The notes under the pieces: generated by a model
The model's database searches: none
Seen by the model: the letters and a program-made list of their open reading frames with translations, nothing else
What the model was told of the DNA's origin: nothing
Translations under genes and position numbers: made by a program
Part shown: positions 8,093-16,172 of the stretch, one piece after another
Position numbering within the stretch: the stretch's first letter is position 1
How the letters are laid out: every line of letters begins with the position of its first letter
Assembly: GCF_021555155.1 (NCBI RefSeq)
Contig: NZ_JAKGBU010000031.1
Location: 11,671 to 49,123, forward strand
Length of the DNA: 37,453 nucleotides
Direction of reading: 5' to 3'
DNA from: Rhizobium alarense
Lineage (GTDB): Bacteria; Pseudomonadota; Alphaproteobacteria; Rhizobiales; Rhizobiaceae

Positions 8093-8842
8093 TCAGCGCT
8101 TTGCCATGAAGGCCTCGAAGGCGGCGCGGGCTTCGGCGCTCTTCAACTGCGCGGCAAAATGGTCCGCCTCGCGGTCGATGCGGGCCGCGACGTCGGCGCG
8201 ATCGCCGCGGATGAGGTCGCGGGCGATCCTGAGTGCCGCGGGCGGCTTTTTTGCCAGGGCTTCGGCGACAGACAGCGTCTGCGCCTCCACGTCCTCGACC
8301 ACTTTCCAGACGAGGCCCGCCTGGCGCGCCTCCTCCGCCGAAAAGCCTTCGCCGGCGGCAAGCAGCGCGAAGGCGCGCTGGTGGCCCATCAGGCGCGGCG
8401 CGAGCAGGCTGGAGGCCGCCTCCGGCACCAGCGCCAGATCGACGAAGGGCGTCCGGAACAGCGAATGCGGCGAGGCGACGGTCAGGTCGCAATGGAGGTG
8501 GATCGTCGTGCCGATGCCGATCGCCAGCCCATCGACGCCCGAGACGAGCGGCTTGCCGTGACGGGCGAGCGTGTGGAGGAAGTCGACGACCTCCCGGCCC
8601 ATCGTGCCGCCCGTGGCGAAGGCGAGGAAATCCGCCATGTCGTTGCCGGCGGAAAAGCAGCCTCGCGTGCCGAGGAAGGCGGTCGCCCGGATCGCCGGAT
8701 CGCCTTCCGCCGCCGCCAGCGCCTCGGTCATGGCCGCATACATCAGGCGCGTGATGGCGTTCTTCTTCTCCGGCCGGTTCAGGCGGATGACCTGGACGCC
8801 GGGCATGCCCGCCGGGCGTTCGATGCGGATATGGTCGGTCAT
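8093..8842 (-). CDS. crotonase-fold enoyl-CoA hydratase/isomerase
   Basis: A 249-residue crotonase-superfamily protein. The CoA-ester oxyanion-hole segments are CFSAGNDMADF (about 62-72) and GLAIGIGTTIHLHCDL (about 105-120). Both Glu of true enoyl-CoA hydratases are missing: the position of the first is Thr (GIGTT, about 113) and the second region reads TPFVDLALVPEAASS. The Glu141 in VPEAASS matches the single catalytic Glu of the delta3,delta2-enoyl-CoA isomerase (ECI2-like) group, so an isomerase in unsaturated fatty-acid oxidation is more likely than a hydratase (inference). GAGGAAAC precedes the ATG at 8842. It lies 97 bp downstream of the acyl-CoA dehydrogenase on the same strand and is probably in the same operon. 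Confidence 0.88.
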   Translation of the reverse strand: MTDHIRIERPAGMPGVQVIRLNRPEKKNAITRLMYAAMTEALAAAEGDPAIRATAFLGTRGCFSAGNDMADFLAFATGGTMGREVVDFLHTLARHGKPLVSGVDGLAIGIGTTIHLHCDLTVASPHSLFRTPFVDLALVPEAASSLLAPRLMGHQRAFALLAAGEGFSAEEARQAGLVWKVVEDVEAQTLSVAEALAKKPPAALRIARDLIRGDRADVAARIDREADHFAAQLKSAEARAAFEAFMAKR

Positions 8843-8939
8843 TGTTTCCTCATGGTGGGCATCGCCCGCTTTTCCGGCCATAGGCGCCGGAGATGTGCTC
8901 TTCATCCACCTGCCGACACCCGACGGTCAGGCATCGACG

Positions 8940-10721
8940 CTAGCCGAGAACCGCCCGGGCGGCCGCAAGGCTTGCCGCGCCGCCGGTGATGCGGTCCCGC
9001 AGGGCCGACGTCTCGCCGATGACGTTTTCCGCCGCGAAGCGGCAGAGGGCGGCACGCTCCGGACCGCGCCCGTCGCCGCCGTCGGCCAGTGCACCGGTCG
9101 CCAGATAGCCGCCGGTGAGCGCCAGGCCGAAGAGCCGCTGATAGGCCGTCGCGCCGGCAAGCGCCTCAGCCTGCCGTCCTTCGGCGAGCGCCGCAAGCAG
9201 CCACTCGGTTGCCGTCTCGAGATCGGCGAGGCTCGCCTCGAGCCGCGCGCCCGTCTCGCCGAGCGCCGGGGCGTTCGCCGTCCTCGCCTTCATGGCGATC
9301 TCTCTCAGCTCCGCGAGAAAACCGCGAATGTGGCCGCCCTCCGACAGCGGCAGCTTGCGGGTGACGAGGTCGATCGCCTGGATGCCGTTGGTGCCCTCGT
9401 AGATCGGCGCGATGCGGGCATCGCGCAGCAGCCGTGCCGCACCCGTCTCCTCGATGAAGCCCATGCCGCCATGGACCTGCACGCCGAGCGAGGCGACGTC
9501 GACGCCCGCATCGGTGGCGAAGCTCTTCGCGACCGGCGTCAGCAGGCTGGCGCGCTCCGTCCAATGGCGGGCCTCGTCGCCCTTCGCCGCATGCGCCATG
9601 TCGACGGCATGGGCGCAGGCATAGGTGATGGCCCGCGCGCCCTGGGTCAGCACCTTCATCGTCAGCAGCATGCGGGCGACGTCCGGGTGCTCGATGATCG
9701 GGCTCATGCCCAGCCCCTGCCAGCCCGGCGCCTTGCCCTGGGTGCGCTCCTTCGCATAGGCGATCGCCTTCTGCGTCGCGGCCTCGGCGATCGCGACACC
9801 CTGCATGCCGACGGCGAGGCGGGCGTTGTTCATCATCGTGAACATGCAGGCAAGGCCGCGATTCTCCTCGCCGACCAGCCAGCCGATCGCGCCCGGCGCC
9901 TCGCCGAAGCGGCCGTCGCCGTAGATCATCGTGCAGGTGGGGGACGCGTGGATGCCGAGCTTGTGTTCCAGCGAATGGCAATGGACGTCGTTGCGGGGGC
10001 CGAGCGAGCCGTCCTCGTTCACCAGGAACTTCGGCACGAGGAAAAGCGAGATGCCGCGCGTGCCGGCCGGCGCATCCGGCAGCCGGGCAAGCACCAGGTG
10101 CACGATGTTGTCGGTGAAGTCGTGTTCGCCATAGGTGATGAAGATCTTCTGGCCGAACAGCCGGTAGGTGCCGTCGCCGCGCCGCTCGGCGCGGGTCTTG
10201 AGCACGCCGAGATCGGAGCCGGCATGCGGCTCGGTCAGATTCATCGAACCCATCCATTCACCGGAGACCATCTTCGGCAGATAGGTGGATCGGAGATACT
10301 CCGACCCGTGCGCCACCAGTGCCTCGACGGCGCCCATCGTCAGGGTCGGACCGATCGCGAAGGCCATCGAGCCGCTGTTCCACATTTCGAGCGCCGCGAC
10401 ATGCAGCATGTGCGGCAGGCCCTGGCCGCCGAACGCCTCGGGCGCCGTCAGCGAATTCCAGCCGCCGTCCGCCCAGGCCCTGTAGAGCGCCGCCCAGCCG
10501 TCCGGCGTCGTGACCCTGCCCTCCTCCAGCCGCGCGCCCTGCCGGTCGCCGATCTCGCCGAGCGGCGCGATCTCCTCGCTGGCGAAACGGCCGGCCTCCG
10601 AGAGGATCGCGTCGACAAGATCCTCGCTGAGGTCGCCGAACAACACGGCATCGAGCGCCGGGGACAGGCCCGCGACGTGTTTCAGGGTGAAGGCAATCTC
10701 CTCGACCGGCGCCTTGTACAT
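8940..10721 (-). CDS. long acyl-CoA dehydrogenase (DmdC-like, with C-terminal extension)
   Basis: A 593-residue FAD-dependent acyl-CoA dehydrogenase, about 200 residues longer than short-chain members. The N terminus MYKAPVEEIAFTLKHVAGL and the C-terminal extra domain are typical of the DmdC/FadE1-like branch. The acyl-CoA dehydrogenase signature NLTEPHAGSDLG spans 161-172, GVQVHGGMGFIEE 413-425, and the catalytic base is Glu442 in IYEGTNGIQAIDLV. A strong GGAGGAGG ribosome site precedes the ATG at 10721. It introduces the alpha,beta double bond in an acyl-CoA; the substrate is unknown (fatty acyl, branched or methylthiopropionyl). A LiuR-like palindrome about 90 bp upstream suggests control by an acyl-CoA-responsive regulator. 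Confidence 0.92.
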   Translation of the reverse strand: MYKAPVEEIAFTLKHVAGLSPALDAVLFGDLSEDLVDAILSEAGRFASEEIAPLGEIGDRQGARLEEGRVTTPDGWAALYRAWADGGWNSLTAPEAFGGQGLPHMLHVAALEMWNSGSMAFAIGPTLTMGAVEALVAHGSEYLRSTYLPKMVSGEWMGSMNLTEPHAGSDLGVLKTRAERRGDGTYRLFGQKIFITYGEHDFTDNIVHLVLARLPDAPAGTRGISLFLVPKFLVNEDGSLGPRNDVHCHSLEHKLGIHASPTCTMIYGDGRFGEAPGAIGWLVGEENRGLACMFTMMNNARLAVGMQGVAIAEAATQKAIAYAKERTQGKAPGWQGLGMSPIIEHPDVARMLLTMKVLTQGARAITYACAHAVDMAHAAKGDEARHWTERASLLTPVAKSFATDAGVDVASLGVQVHGGMGFIEETGAARLLRDARIAPIYEGTNGIQAIDLVTRKLPLSEGGHIRGFLAELREIAMKARTANAPALGETGARLEASLADLETATEWLLAALAEGRQAEALAGATAYQRLFGLALTGGYLATGALADGGDGRGPERAALCRFAAENVIGETSALRDRITGGAASLAAARAVLG

Positions 10722-10810
10722 CACTATCCTCCTCCAGAATCGTCCGATGTGCCTCTGTCCCGCCGGCCGCAAAAGCCAGGGGCGGATCGGTCGCGGCCAG
10801 AATATTGATT

Positions 10811-10826
10811 TTTACGTAAACGTCAA
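10811..10826. promoter_or_regulatory. LiuR-like (MerR-family) operator upstream of the acyl-CoA dehydrogenase gene
   Basis: TTTACGTAAACGTCAA is a near-palindrome of the form TTkACGT-AA-ACGTmAA, lying in an AT-rich island within the 205-bp gap between the divergent acyl-CoA dehydrogenase and CorA-type genes. It resembles, from memory, the motif of LiuR-type MerR regulators of branched-chain amino-acid and fatty-acid degradation. An outer dyad ATTGA/TCAAT frames it (10804-10827). Confidence 0.5.
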
Positions 10827-10926
10827 TTCGACCTTCCAGGGGAAGCGTCATCGAACCGGCTGCCTGCGCTGGCAGCGCCTGTTGCAAAAGCGTCATGCGC
10901 AGCGGCTATGCCGGACGGAGAACCGG

Positions 10927-11931
10927 ATGAACATACCGATGGACCATCTCGCACCCGAAATTCCCGGTCTGGTCTGGGCCTACCGGATCGATCCCTCGAC
11001 GGGAACATGCCGGCAGATCTCCGTCAAGGCGCCGAAAAGCGAACTCGTCCCCGGTGACGGCGTGCTGTGGCTGCATCTGGCGCTCAGCGACGCGCGCGTG
11101 CCGGCGCTGATCGAAAAGCTCGGTATCCTTCCGGAAGAGGCGCTGCAGACGCTGACGAGCAGCGATACGCAGGCGGCGATCAGCGTGTCGCCCGACCTCG
11201 TGCACGGAACACTCGTCGATTTCGAGCGAACCTTCGACGAAATGACCAAGGAGATCGGCTGGCTGCACTTCGCCGTCACCGAGGAGGTCATCGTCACCAC
11301 GCGCCTGCATCCGCTGCGCAGCGTCGACCGGGTGCGGGCGGCGCTCGGCAAGAACAAGTGCCGCCGCCCGATCGACATCTTCGAAATGCTGGTGATCGAG
11401 TTCCAGCGCACGCTGATCGCCATGGTGCTGGAGCTGACCCACGACCTGAACGGCATCGAGGAGGCGGTCTACGGCGACCACGATGCGGGCGACGAGCGGC
11501 GGCGGCTTGCACCGCTGCGGCGCACGGTCGTCCGGCTGCACCGGCATCTGCGCACCGTGCTGGCGCTGCTGCGCCGCGTCGGCGCCGCCGAGGACGACGA
11601 GGTGCCGGACGGCTTCACGGATGTCGCCGAACGGCTGATCGGACGGCTGGAAGCCGTCGACCGCGACGTCTTCGCACTGCAGGAGCGGGCACGGCTGCTG
11701 CACGAGGAAATCGATTCACGGCTCTCGTCGGAGACGAATCGCCACCTCTACATCCTGTCGCTGATGACCGCCTTCCTGCTGCCGCCGACGCTCGTCACCG
11801 GCTTCTTCGGCATGAACACCTCCGCCCTCCCGTTCGAGGCCTCGACGCATGGTACCATGCTCGCCTTCGGCTTCATCCTGCTTTCGATCGGCTTTGCCTG
11901 GTGGGTGCTGCGGCGCGCCGGGATTCTCTAG
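10927..11931 (+). CDS. CorA-family divalent cation transporter (ZntB-like)
   Basis: A 334-residue inner-membrane protein of the CorA metal transporter superfamily. A long cytoplasmic alpha/beta and coiled N-terminal region (1-270) is followed by two C-terminal membrane helices (about 274-294 and 309-328). The signature GMN lies at 295-297 within FFGMNTSALPF, between the helices, as in all CorA proteins. Sequence style and the periplasmic loop fit ZntB-like members, which carry Zn2+, but Mg2+, Co2+ or Ni2+ cannot be excluded. Start ATG 10927 follows GGACGGAGAA; ATG 10939 is an alternative. It is a single gene, divergent from the acyl-CoA dehydrogenase. Confidence 0.9.
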   Translation: MNIPMDHLAPEIPGLVWAYRIDPSTGTCRQISVKAPKSELVPGDGVLWLHLALSDARVPALIEKLGILPEEALQTLTSSDTQAAISVSPDLVHGTLVDFERTFDEMTKEIGWLHFAVTEEVIVTTRLHPLRSVDRVRAALGKNKCRRPIDIFEMLVIEFQRTLIAMVLELTHDLNGIEEAVYGDHDAGDERRRLAPLRRTVVRLHRHLRTVLALLRRVGAAEDDEVPDGFTDVAERLIGRLEAVDRDVFALQERARLLHEEIDSRLSSETNRHLYILSLMTAFLLPPTLVTGFFGMNTSALPFEASTHGTMLAFGFILLSIGFAWWVLRRAGIL

Positions 11932-12021
11932 CCGCACATTGCAGCGCAGAATCGATTAGACCTTCCAAATACAACATAAACGTGTATGATGCTCCATCGT
12001 CCGCCAAGAGGGGTGTGCGGA

Positions 12022-14277
12022 ATGGCTGATCTGTCTGTGAATGCCAATCTCCTGTCCCGGGCCGCACGGCGCAACGGCTACAACGTCCCGTCCGAGGGCC
12101 TCGTCTTCTTCGGCATCCGGGGGGCGCTTCCCGAAAAGCCGACCGACAGCCGATTCCTCGCCAGCCATGGCGCGAACTTCGCCACGGTCGACTACCAGCG
12201 CATGCGCTGCACGCTTGGCCAGTGGGATGTCGCCGCCCGGAAGGTGGCGCTGTTTCCGGGCTCGACCGTGCCGTCGCTCGTCAACATCAAGTCGAGCCGG
12301 CTGAAGAACGGATCGGGCACCAACCTCCTGATGTTCGGCCGCTACGAACACCAGCGTGGCGTGCACAAGGCCGGCAAGCCGAACGGCCACCGCGCCTTCC
12401 GCCAGGCCTGCTTCTTCCCCGTCTGGCGCACGGCCGACAACCTCGACTATGATCTCGAGGACAGGATCGACTTCGGCAGCGGTCCCGACAGCTATGTCTG
12501 GGACAACATCCATTCGGCCTTCAGCGACAACACCGAGAGCGGCTATTCGAGCGCCGGGTGCCAGGTCGTCTGCGGCCTGCCGAAATCGGCGCGGCGCGGC
12601 AACGCGGCGGAGACCGGCCCCTGGCGGACCTTCATCGACAACGGCTACGGCGGGGCGCAGACCCGCTTCGTCTACCTGCTGTTCGGCTCGGCCGAGCTGG
12701 CCGCGATCGACAGGGCGGCGGACACGGCGCTGCGCCAGGTCGTGCGCTACGGCTCGACGGGCGCGCTCGCACGGCAGGTCCAGGAGGCCTTGATCGCCAA
12801 GGGCGCCCTGCAGGATGGCGCGGATGGCGACTTCGGGCGGGACTCCGTGAAGGCGCTGGTCACCTTCCAGCGCCGGCAATTCGGCCCCAAGGCCGGCGAC
12901 GGGGTCTGCGGCGAAAACACCGCCGCCGCCCTCGGCCTGACCCTCCCGCTTCTCGACGAGGCGTCGACACCCCCGACACCCACCGCCGTCACGACCGAAC
13001 CGACGAATACGGTGGAACTCGAGGACGAGACGGACCTTGACCCCTTCACGCTGCGCGACCTGCTCCGCCGGCTCGGCATCGGTGGACCCCCGGACTTGCC
13101 GGAGATGCCGCAGACCGGCGGCGCCGTCGCCACGACGGCGGGCCAGCGATCCGCCGACACGACAGCAGAGCGCCAGCCGGCCGAGGATGCGGAGACGAAC
13201 TTCGACCGGGCACATGCCGTCATCGCCGAGTTCGAGGGCGGCTACAGCGACCATCCGAAGGACCCGGGCGGCGCCACCAATTTCGGCATCACGCACAAGA
13301 CACTCGCCGCCTGGCGCAAGCGCGCCGTCTCCAAGGCCGACGTGAAGGCGCTGACCTTCGACGAGGCCAAGGCGATCTATCGCCAGGAATACTGGCGCCG
13401 GAGCTCCTGTCACGAGATGCCGGGGCCGCTGGCGCTGGTCGTCTACAATGTGGCGGTGCACGCCGGCCCCGGCACGGCGGCGAAATTCCTGCAGCGCGCC
13501 CTCAACGCCAACGGCTTTTCACTGAAGGTGGACGGCGGCATCGGCGGCGACACGCTGGGTGCCGTCGCCACCGCTCCCGTCGACGACGTCATCAGCGACA
13601 TGATCGACCTCTATGCCGCACGGCTGAGATCCCACAAGAACTACGCCACGTTCAAGAAGGGTTTCGAACGGCGCATCGGGCGGCTGCGGCTGGAAACCGA
13701 GCGCTGGCTCGAGGACAACGGAAAGCGCACGGAGCCCATCCCGACGCCGAGGATTACGGAGGAAGACATGTCCGTGACGGAACAAGCGAACGAAATCCGC
13801 GAACAGGCCGAGGCCGTCCTGCGCGGGACCGGCCTCGGCAGCCAGGCCGGAGCCGGCGAAACGCAGGCCGACGCAACGACCGGGCGGCGGGCCACGCTGG
13901 CGGCGGTGCTGCGCCTCGTCGCCGACCAGCTCGACCCCAAGGTCGGCACCGGGGAAAAACCGCTGACGCCGGTCAATGCGGCGCTCGGGCAGACGGTCGG
14001 CCGCCTGCTCGACGGCAAGAAAAGCGCGCTCGGCATCTTTGGCGCGCTGATCAGCGGGCTGCTTCTGCCCGGAACGGCGCCGACCGGAACGACGGCCGCC
14101 GGCCAGGTGGCGGACCAGGTGGTCAGTTCGCCGCTCGCGGAAATCCTGCCCGCGGCCATCGGGCTGTTCGGCCAGCAGGCGGCGCCGTTCGGACTGCCCA
14201 TCTCGCTGGCCATGCTCGCCTGGGGGCTACTCGGCAAGCTCGACAAATACGCGAGCAGGATCCAGACGAAGCTCTGA
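12022..14277 (+). CDS. modular peptidoglycan hydrolase: unknown N-domain, PG-binding, GH108, holin-like tail
   Basis: A 751-residue modular protein. Residues 1-230 form an unassigned domain with an H164-x11-SSAGC180 arrangement (WDNIHSAF...YSSAGCQVV) that recalls, but is not, the YkuD H...S-x-G-C active site. Residues about 243-306 are a peptidoglycan-binding domain (QVQEALIAKGALQ...GDFGRDSVKALVTFQ). After a Pro/Thr-rich acidic linker, residues about 394-485 are a GH108 lysozyme domain with the likely catalytic Glu405 in EFEGGYSDHPKDPGGATNFG, followed by a PG-binding type 3 region to about 560. The C terminus has hydrophobic segments (about 668-684 and 705-738) resembling holin or membrane anchors. 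No signal peptide is seen. GAGGGG precedes the ATG at 12022. GH108 enzymes are common in phages; no other phage genes are nearby. Confidence 0.88.
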   Translation: MADLSVNANLLSRAARRNGYNVPSEGLVFFGIRGALPEKPTDSRFLASHGANFATVDYQRMRCTLGQWDVAARKVALFPGSTVPSLVNIKSSRLKNGSGTNLLMFGRYEHQRGVHKAGKPNGHRAFRQACFFPVWRTADNLDYDLEDRIDFGSGPDSYVWDNIHSAFSDNTESGYSSAGCQVVCGLPKSARRGNAAETGPWRTFIDNGYGGAQTRFVYLLFGSAELAAIDRAADTALRQVVRYGSTGALARQVQEALIAKGALQDGADGDFGRDSVKALVTFQRRQFGPKAGDGVCGENTAAALGLTLPLLDEASTPPTPTAVTTEPTNTVELEDETDLDPFTLRDLLRRLGIGGPPDLPEMPQTGGAVATTAGQRSADTTAERQPAEDAETNFDRAHAVIAEFEGGYSDHPKDPGGATNFGITHKTLAAWRKRAVSKADVKALTFDEAKAIYRQEYWRRSSCHEMPGPLALVVYNVAVHAGPGTAAKFLQRALNANGFSLKVDGGIGGDTLGAVATAPVDDVISDMIDLYAARLRSHKNYATFKKGFERRIGRLRLETERWLEDNGKRTEPIPTPRITEEDMSVTEQANEIREQAEAVLRGTGLGSQAGAGETQADATTGRRATLAAVLRLVADQLDPKVGTGEKPLTPVNAALGQTVGRLLDGKKSALGIFGALISGLLLPGTAPTGTTAAGQVADQVVSSPLAEILPAAIGLFGQQAAPFGLPISLAMLAWGLLGKLDKYASRIQTKL

Positions 14278-14292
14278 GCGCCCCGAACGCAG

Positions 14293-14321
14293 AACCGCCC
14301 CGGCCTGGCGCCGGGGCGGTT
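14293..14321. terminator. perfect 12-bp stem hairpin between convergent genes
   Basis: AACCGCCCCGGC and its exact complement flank a 5-nt loop, starting 16 nt after the lysin gene stop and ending 26 nt before the convergent BA14K gene stop. There is no long T-run, but stem strength and location fit a bidirectional terminator. Confidence 0.75.
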
Positions 14322-14346
14322 CGCTCACCCCGTTTGCCGCTGCCCG

Positions 14347-14940
14347 TCACGAATAGGGCGAGATGCACTGGCGGCGCGGCCCCTCATAGGGCTGGAACGT
14401 GTTGTCCCAGGCGCGATAGGACCGGTAGCGGTTGTAGCACCAGTTGGTATGGCTGCTGCCGCCTGAATAGGAATAGACAGGGCGGTCGTTGGCAATTGCA
14501 CCACCGATGATGGCACCCGCCGCAAAGGCCCCCAGCGGGAACCAGTAGCCGTTATAGTAGCGGTAGCCCGGACGCTCGTAGCGGTAGCCGCGATAGCCGC
14601 GATACCAGCCGTAGCGATAGGAATCCCGGTTCGGCGTATAGAAGCCGCGCGACCGATTGTATCGGCGTTCGCCGCCCGGTACGCCATTGCCGACATTGAT
14701 GTCGCCGCGCGAGCGGCGAACCACGCGGTGGCGCCGCACCTCGCGATTGCGCACGGCGCGATTGCGGCGGATGATGATGCGCTTCTTACGATACTGAACC
14801 GTCTCGACATTGCCCTGGTTGGACGTCTCAACGGGTTGCTGCTTCACGACCGGCATCGTGATCGCCTGCGCCGGCACCATCGGCGCGAAGGCGAACAGCG
14901 CGGACATGGCGACAGCCAGACAGTGTCTCGCGGCACGCAT
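14347..14940 (-). CDS. BA14K-family exported protein
   Basis: A 197-residue exported protein of the BA14K family, known from Brucella as an immunoreactive antigen and widespread in Rhizobiales. The Sec signal is about residues 1-26, ending APMVPAQA. An Arg-rich segment ([20 protein letters not shown]) and a Tyr/Arg/Gly-rich stretch ([19 protein letters not shown]) follow. A hydrophobic Ala/Gly segment ([15 protein letters not shown]) comes next, and the protein ends in the family signature [18 protein letters not shown]...RRQCISPY. The ATG at 14940 has a perfect AGGAGG six bases upstream. The gene is divergent from the GH25 lysozyme. Molecular function is unknown; cell-envelope or lectin-like roles have been suggested for the family. 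Confidence 0.88.
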   Translation of the reverse strand: MRAARHCLAVAMSALFAFAPMVPAQAITMPVVKQQPVETSNQGNVETVQYRKKRIIIRRNRAVRNREVRRHRVVRRSRGDINVGNGVPGGERRYNRSRGFYTPNRDSYRYGWYRGYRGYRYERPGYRYYNGYWFPLGAFAAGAIIGGAIANDRPVYSYSGGSSHTNWCYNRYRSYRAWDNTFQPYEGPRRQCISPYS

Positions 14941-14960
14941 GGGGAACCTCCTTTCGACCG

Positions 14961-14976
14961 GCGCGCTCAAGCGCGC
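14961..14976. promoter_or_regulatory. GC-rich palindrome in the BA14K leader
   Basis: GCGCGCT-CA-AGCGCGC is a perfect 7-bp arm palindrome about 20 bp upstream of the BA14K gene start, in the shared divergent region with the GH25 gene. It could be an operator or an mRNA leader structure; nothing further is seen. Confidence 0.3.
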
Positions 14977-15064
14977 ACTTTACTTTCCTAATGTGTATGG
15001 GGTGCGCCGGTTCCGCCTTCAACGACTCCGGGCCATCACGTTCCCGTGACTTCGCGACGGGCCG

Positions 15065-15080
15065 TTAACCCTCGATTAAC
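15065..15080 (+). promoter_or_regulatory. full CtrA binding site upstream of the GH25 lysozyme gene
   Basis: TTAA-CCCTCGA-TTAAC matches the alphaproteobacterial CtrA consensus TTAA-N7-TTAAC exactly, and both half sites continue as TTAACC. It ends 50 bp before the GH25 start, a normal place for activation or repression of that promoter. By rough estimate, a TTAA-N7-TTAA match is expected well under once in a window of this size and GC content. Confidence 0.7.
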
Positions 15081-15130
15081 CACAATTCCCGCAGCATGGC
15101 TGATCGCGGACAGCCAGCGGAAGGAAGCGC

Positions 15131-16147
15131 ATGAGGTCGATTCTCGGATTCGTCGTATCGTCGCTCGTCGCCCTGTCGGCGGACCTGGTTCACGCCGCCG
15201 GCATCGAGCCCTGGAAAAAGCCCGATCATGCCATCGTCATCGACGCCTACGAGCTCAACGAGATCGAGTGGGACGAGATGCTGGCCGACACGCGCATCGC
15301 CGGTTTCATCTCCAAAGCCTCCGACGGCCTGCCGGAGAGCTACAGCTGCACCGGCGACCACGGCGGCGACACCTATGCGCATTGCAAGACGATGTGGCGC
15401 AAATATGCGGTGAGCCGCGAACTCTACCAGACCCGCCGGGCACTCGCCCGCGCCCACGGACTGCTCTGGGGCGCCTACCATCTCGCGAGACCGGGCAATC
15501 CGATCGATCAGGCGAACCATTTTCTCGACTACGCCGAGCCGAAAGACGACGAGATGATGGTGCTCGACATCGAGACCATCGATCCGCAGACCTTCATGTC
15601 GCTCGAGGACGCCCAGATCTTCGCGGGCCACATCAAGACGCGCACGGGGCGTTATCCGGTGCTCTACACCAACCACTCGACGGCGCGGCACATCGCGGCC
15701 AACCGCGACAGATACCGCATCCTGTCCCGGCTGCCGCTCTGGTATGCCCGCTACAAGCCGGATATCCGCAACGTCTTTCCGATGGGCAACTGGGAAAACT
15801 ATGCGCTGTGGCAGTTCTCGGCCTCGGCCAACTGCACGAAGCGGCGCTGTCCCTATCGCGTCAAGGGCACGCGCAACGACATCGACGTCAATGTCGCGCC
15901 GATGAACCGGAAGGCGCTCAAGGCCGCCTGGGCGTTCGGCACGCTTTTGCCCGAAAAGCCGTTCGAGAGGCCGGACGAGGTGCTGACGGCATCCGTTCCG
16001 GCCACGGGCGGGATGGAGCCGTCCCTGTCGCTTCCCGTCAGCGCCTCGGCCAAGGCCGCGGCGGGCACCGGCGTGCGGGAGATCGTCACCGCGTCGCTGT
16101 CCCGCCGCCTGCCCCAGATGACGCCGCTCAACTACCAGGATTTCTGA
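15131..16147 (+). CDS. secreted GH25-family lysozyme (muramidase)
   Basis: A 338-residue exported peptidoglycan hydrolase. The signal peptide is about 1-22 (ending LVHA/A). The GH25 fold follows: VIDAYELNEIEWDEM (about 36-50), the substrate-binding FISKASDG, the GAYHLARPGNPIDQANHF block, and the catalytic DxE element LDIE. Further blocks are YPVLYTNHST, LPLWYARYK and ALWQFSASANCTKRRCPYRVKG, whose Cys pair could form a disulfide. About 100 C-terminal residues beyond the fold are low-complexity. GGAAGGAAG precedes the ATG. A full CtrA box about 50 bp upstream suggests cell-cycle control. GH25 proteins cleave the NAM-NAG bond; a role in wall remodelling or flagellum/pilus insertion is possible but not shown. 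Confidence 0.9.
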   Translation: MRSILGFVVSSLVALSADLVHAAGIEPWKKPDHAIVIDAYELNEIEWDEMLADTRIAGFISKASDGLPESYSCTGDHGGDTYAHCKTMWRKYAVSRELYQTRRALARAHGLLWGAYHLARPGNPIDQANHFLDYAEPKDDEMMVLDIETIDPQTFMSLEDAQIFAGHIKTRTGRYPVLYTNHSTARHIAANRDRYRILSRLPLWYARYKPDIRNVFPMGNWENYALWQFSASANCTKRRCPYRVKGTRNDIDVNVAPMNRKALKAAWAFGTLLPEKPFERPDEVLTASVPATGGMEPSLSLPVSASAKAAAGTGVREIVTASLSRRLPQMTPLNYQDF

Positions 16148-16172
16148 TCGCGGCGCTTCCCGGCGCTTTCCG

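Noticed and set aside
5276-8109. Long plus-strand frames opposite the chemoreceptor gene.
   Set aside because: Shadows of the minus-strand gene; Arg/Gly/Ala-rich composition without domains.
12022-16147. A prophage or gene-transfer-agent lysis cassette (GH108 lysin, GH25 lysozyme).
   Set aside because: No structural, packaging, integrase or regulatory phage genes are nearby, and the GH25 protein has an ordinary Sec signal.
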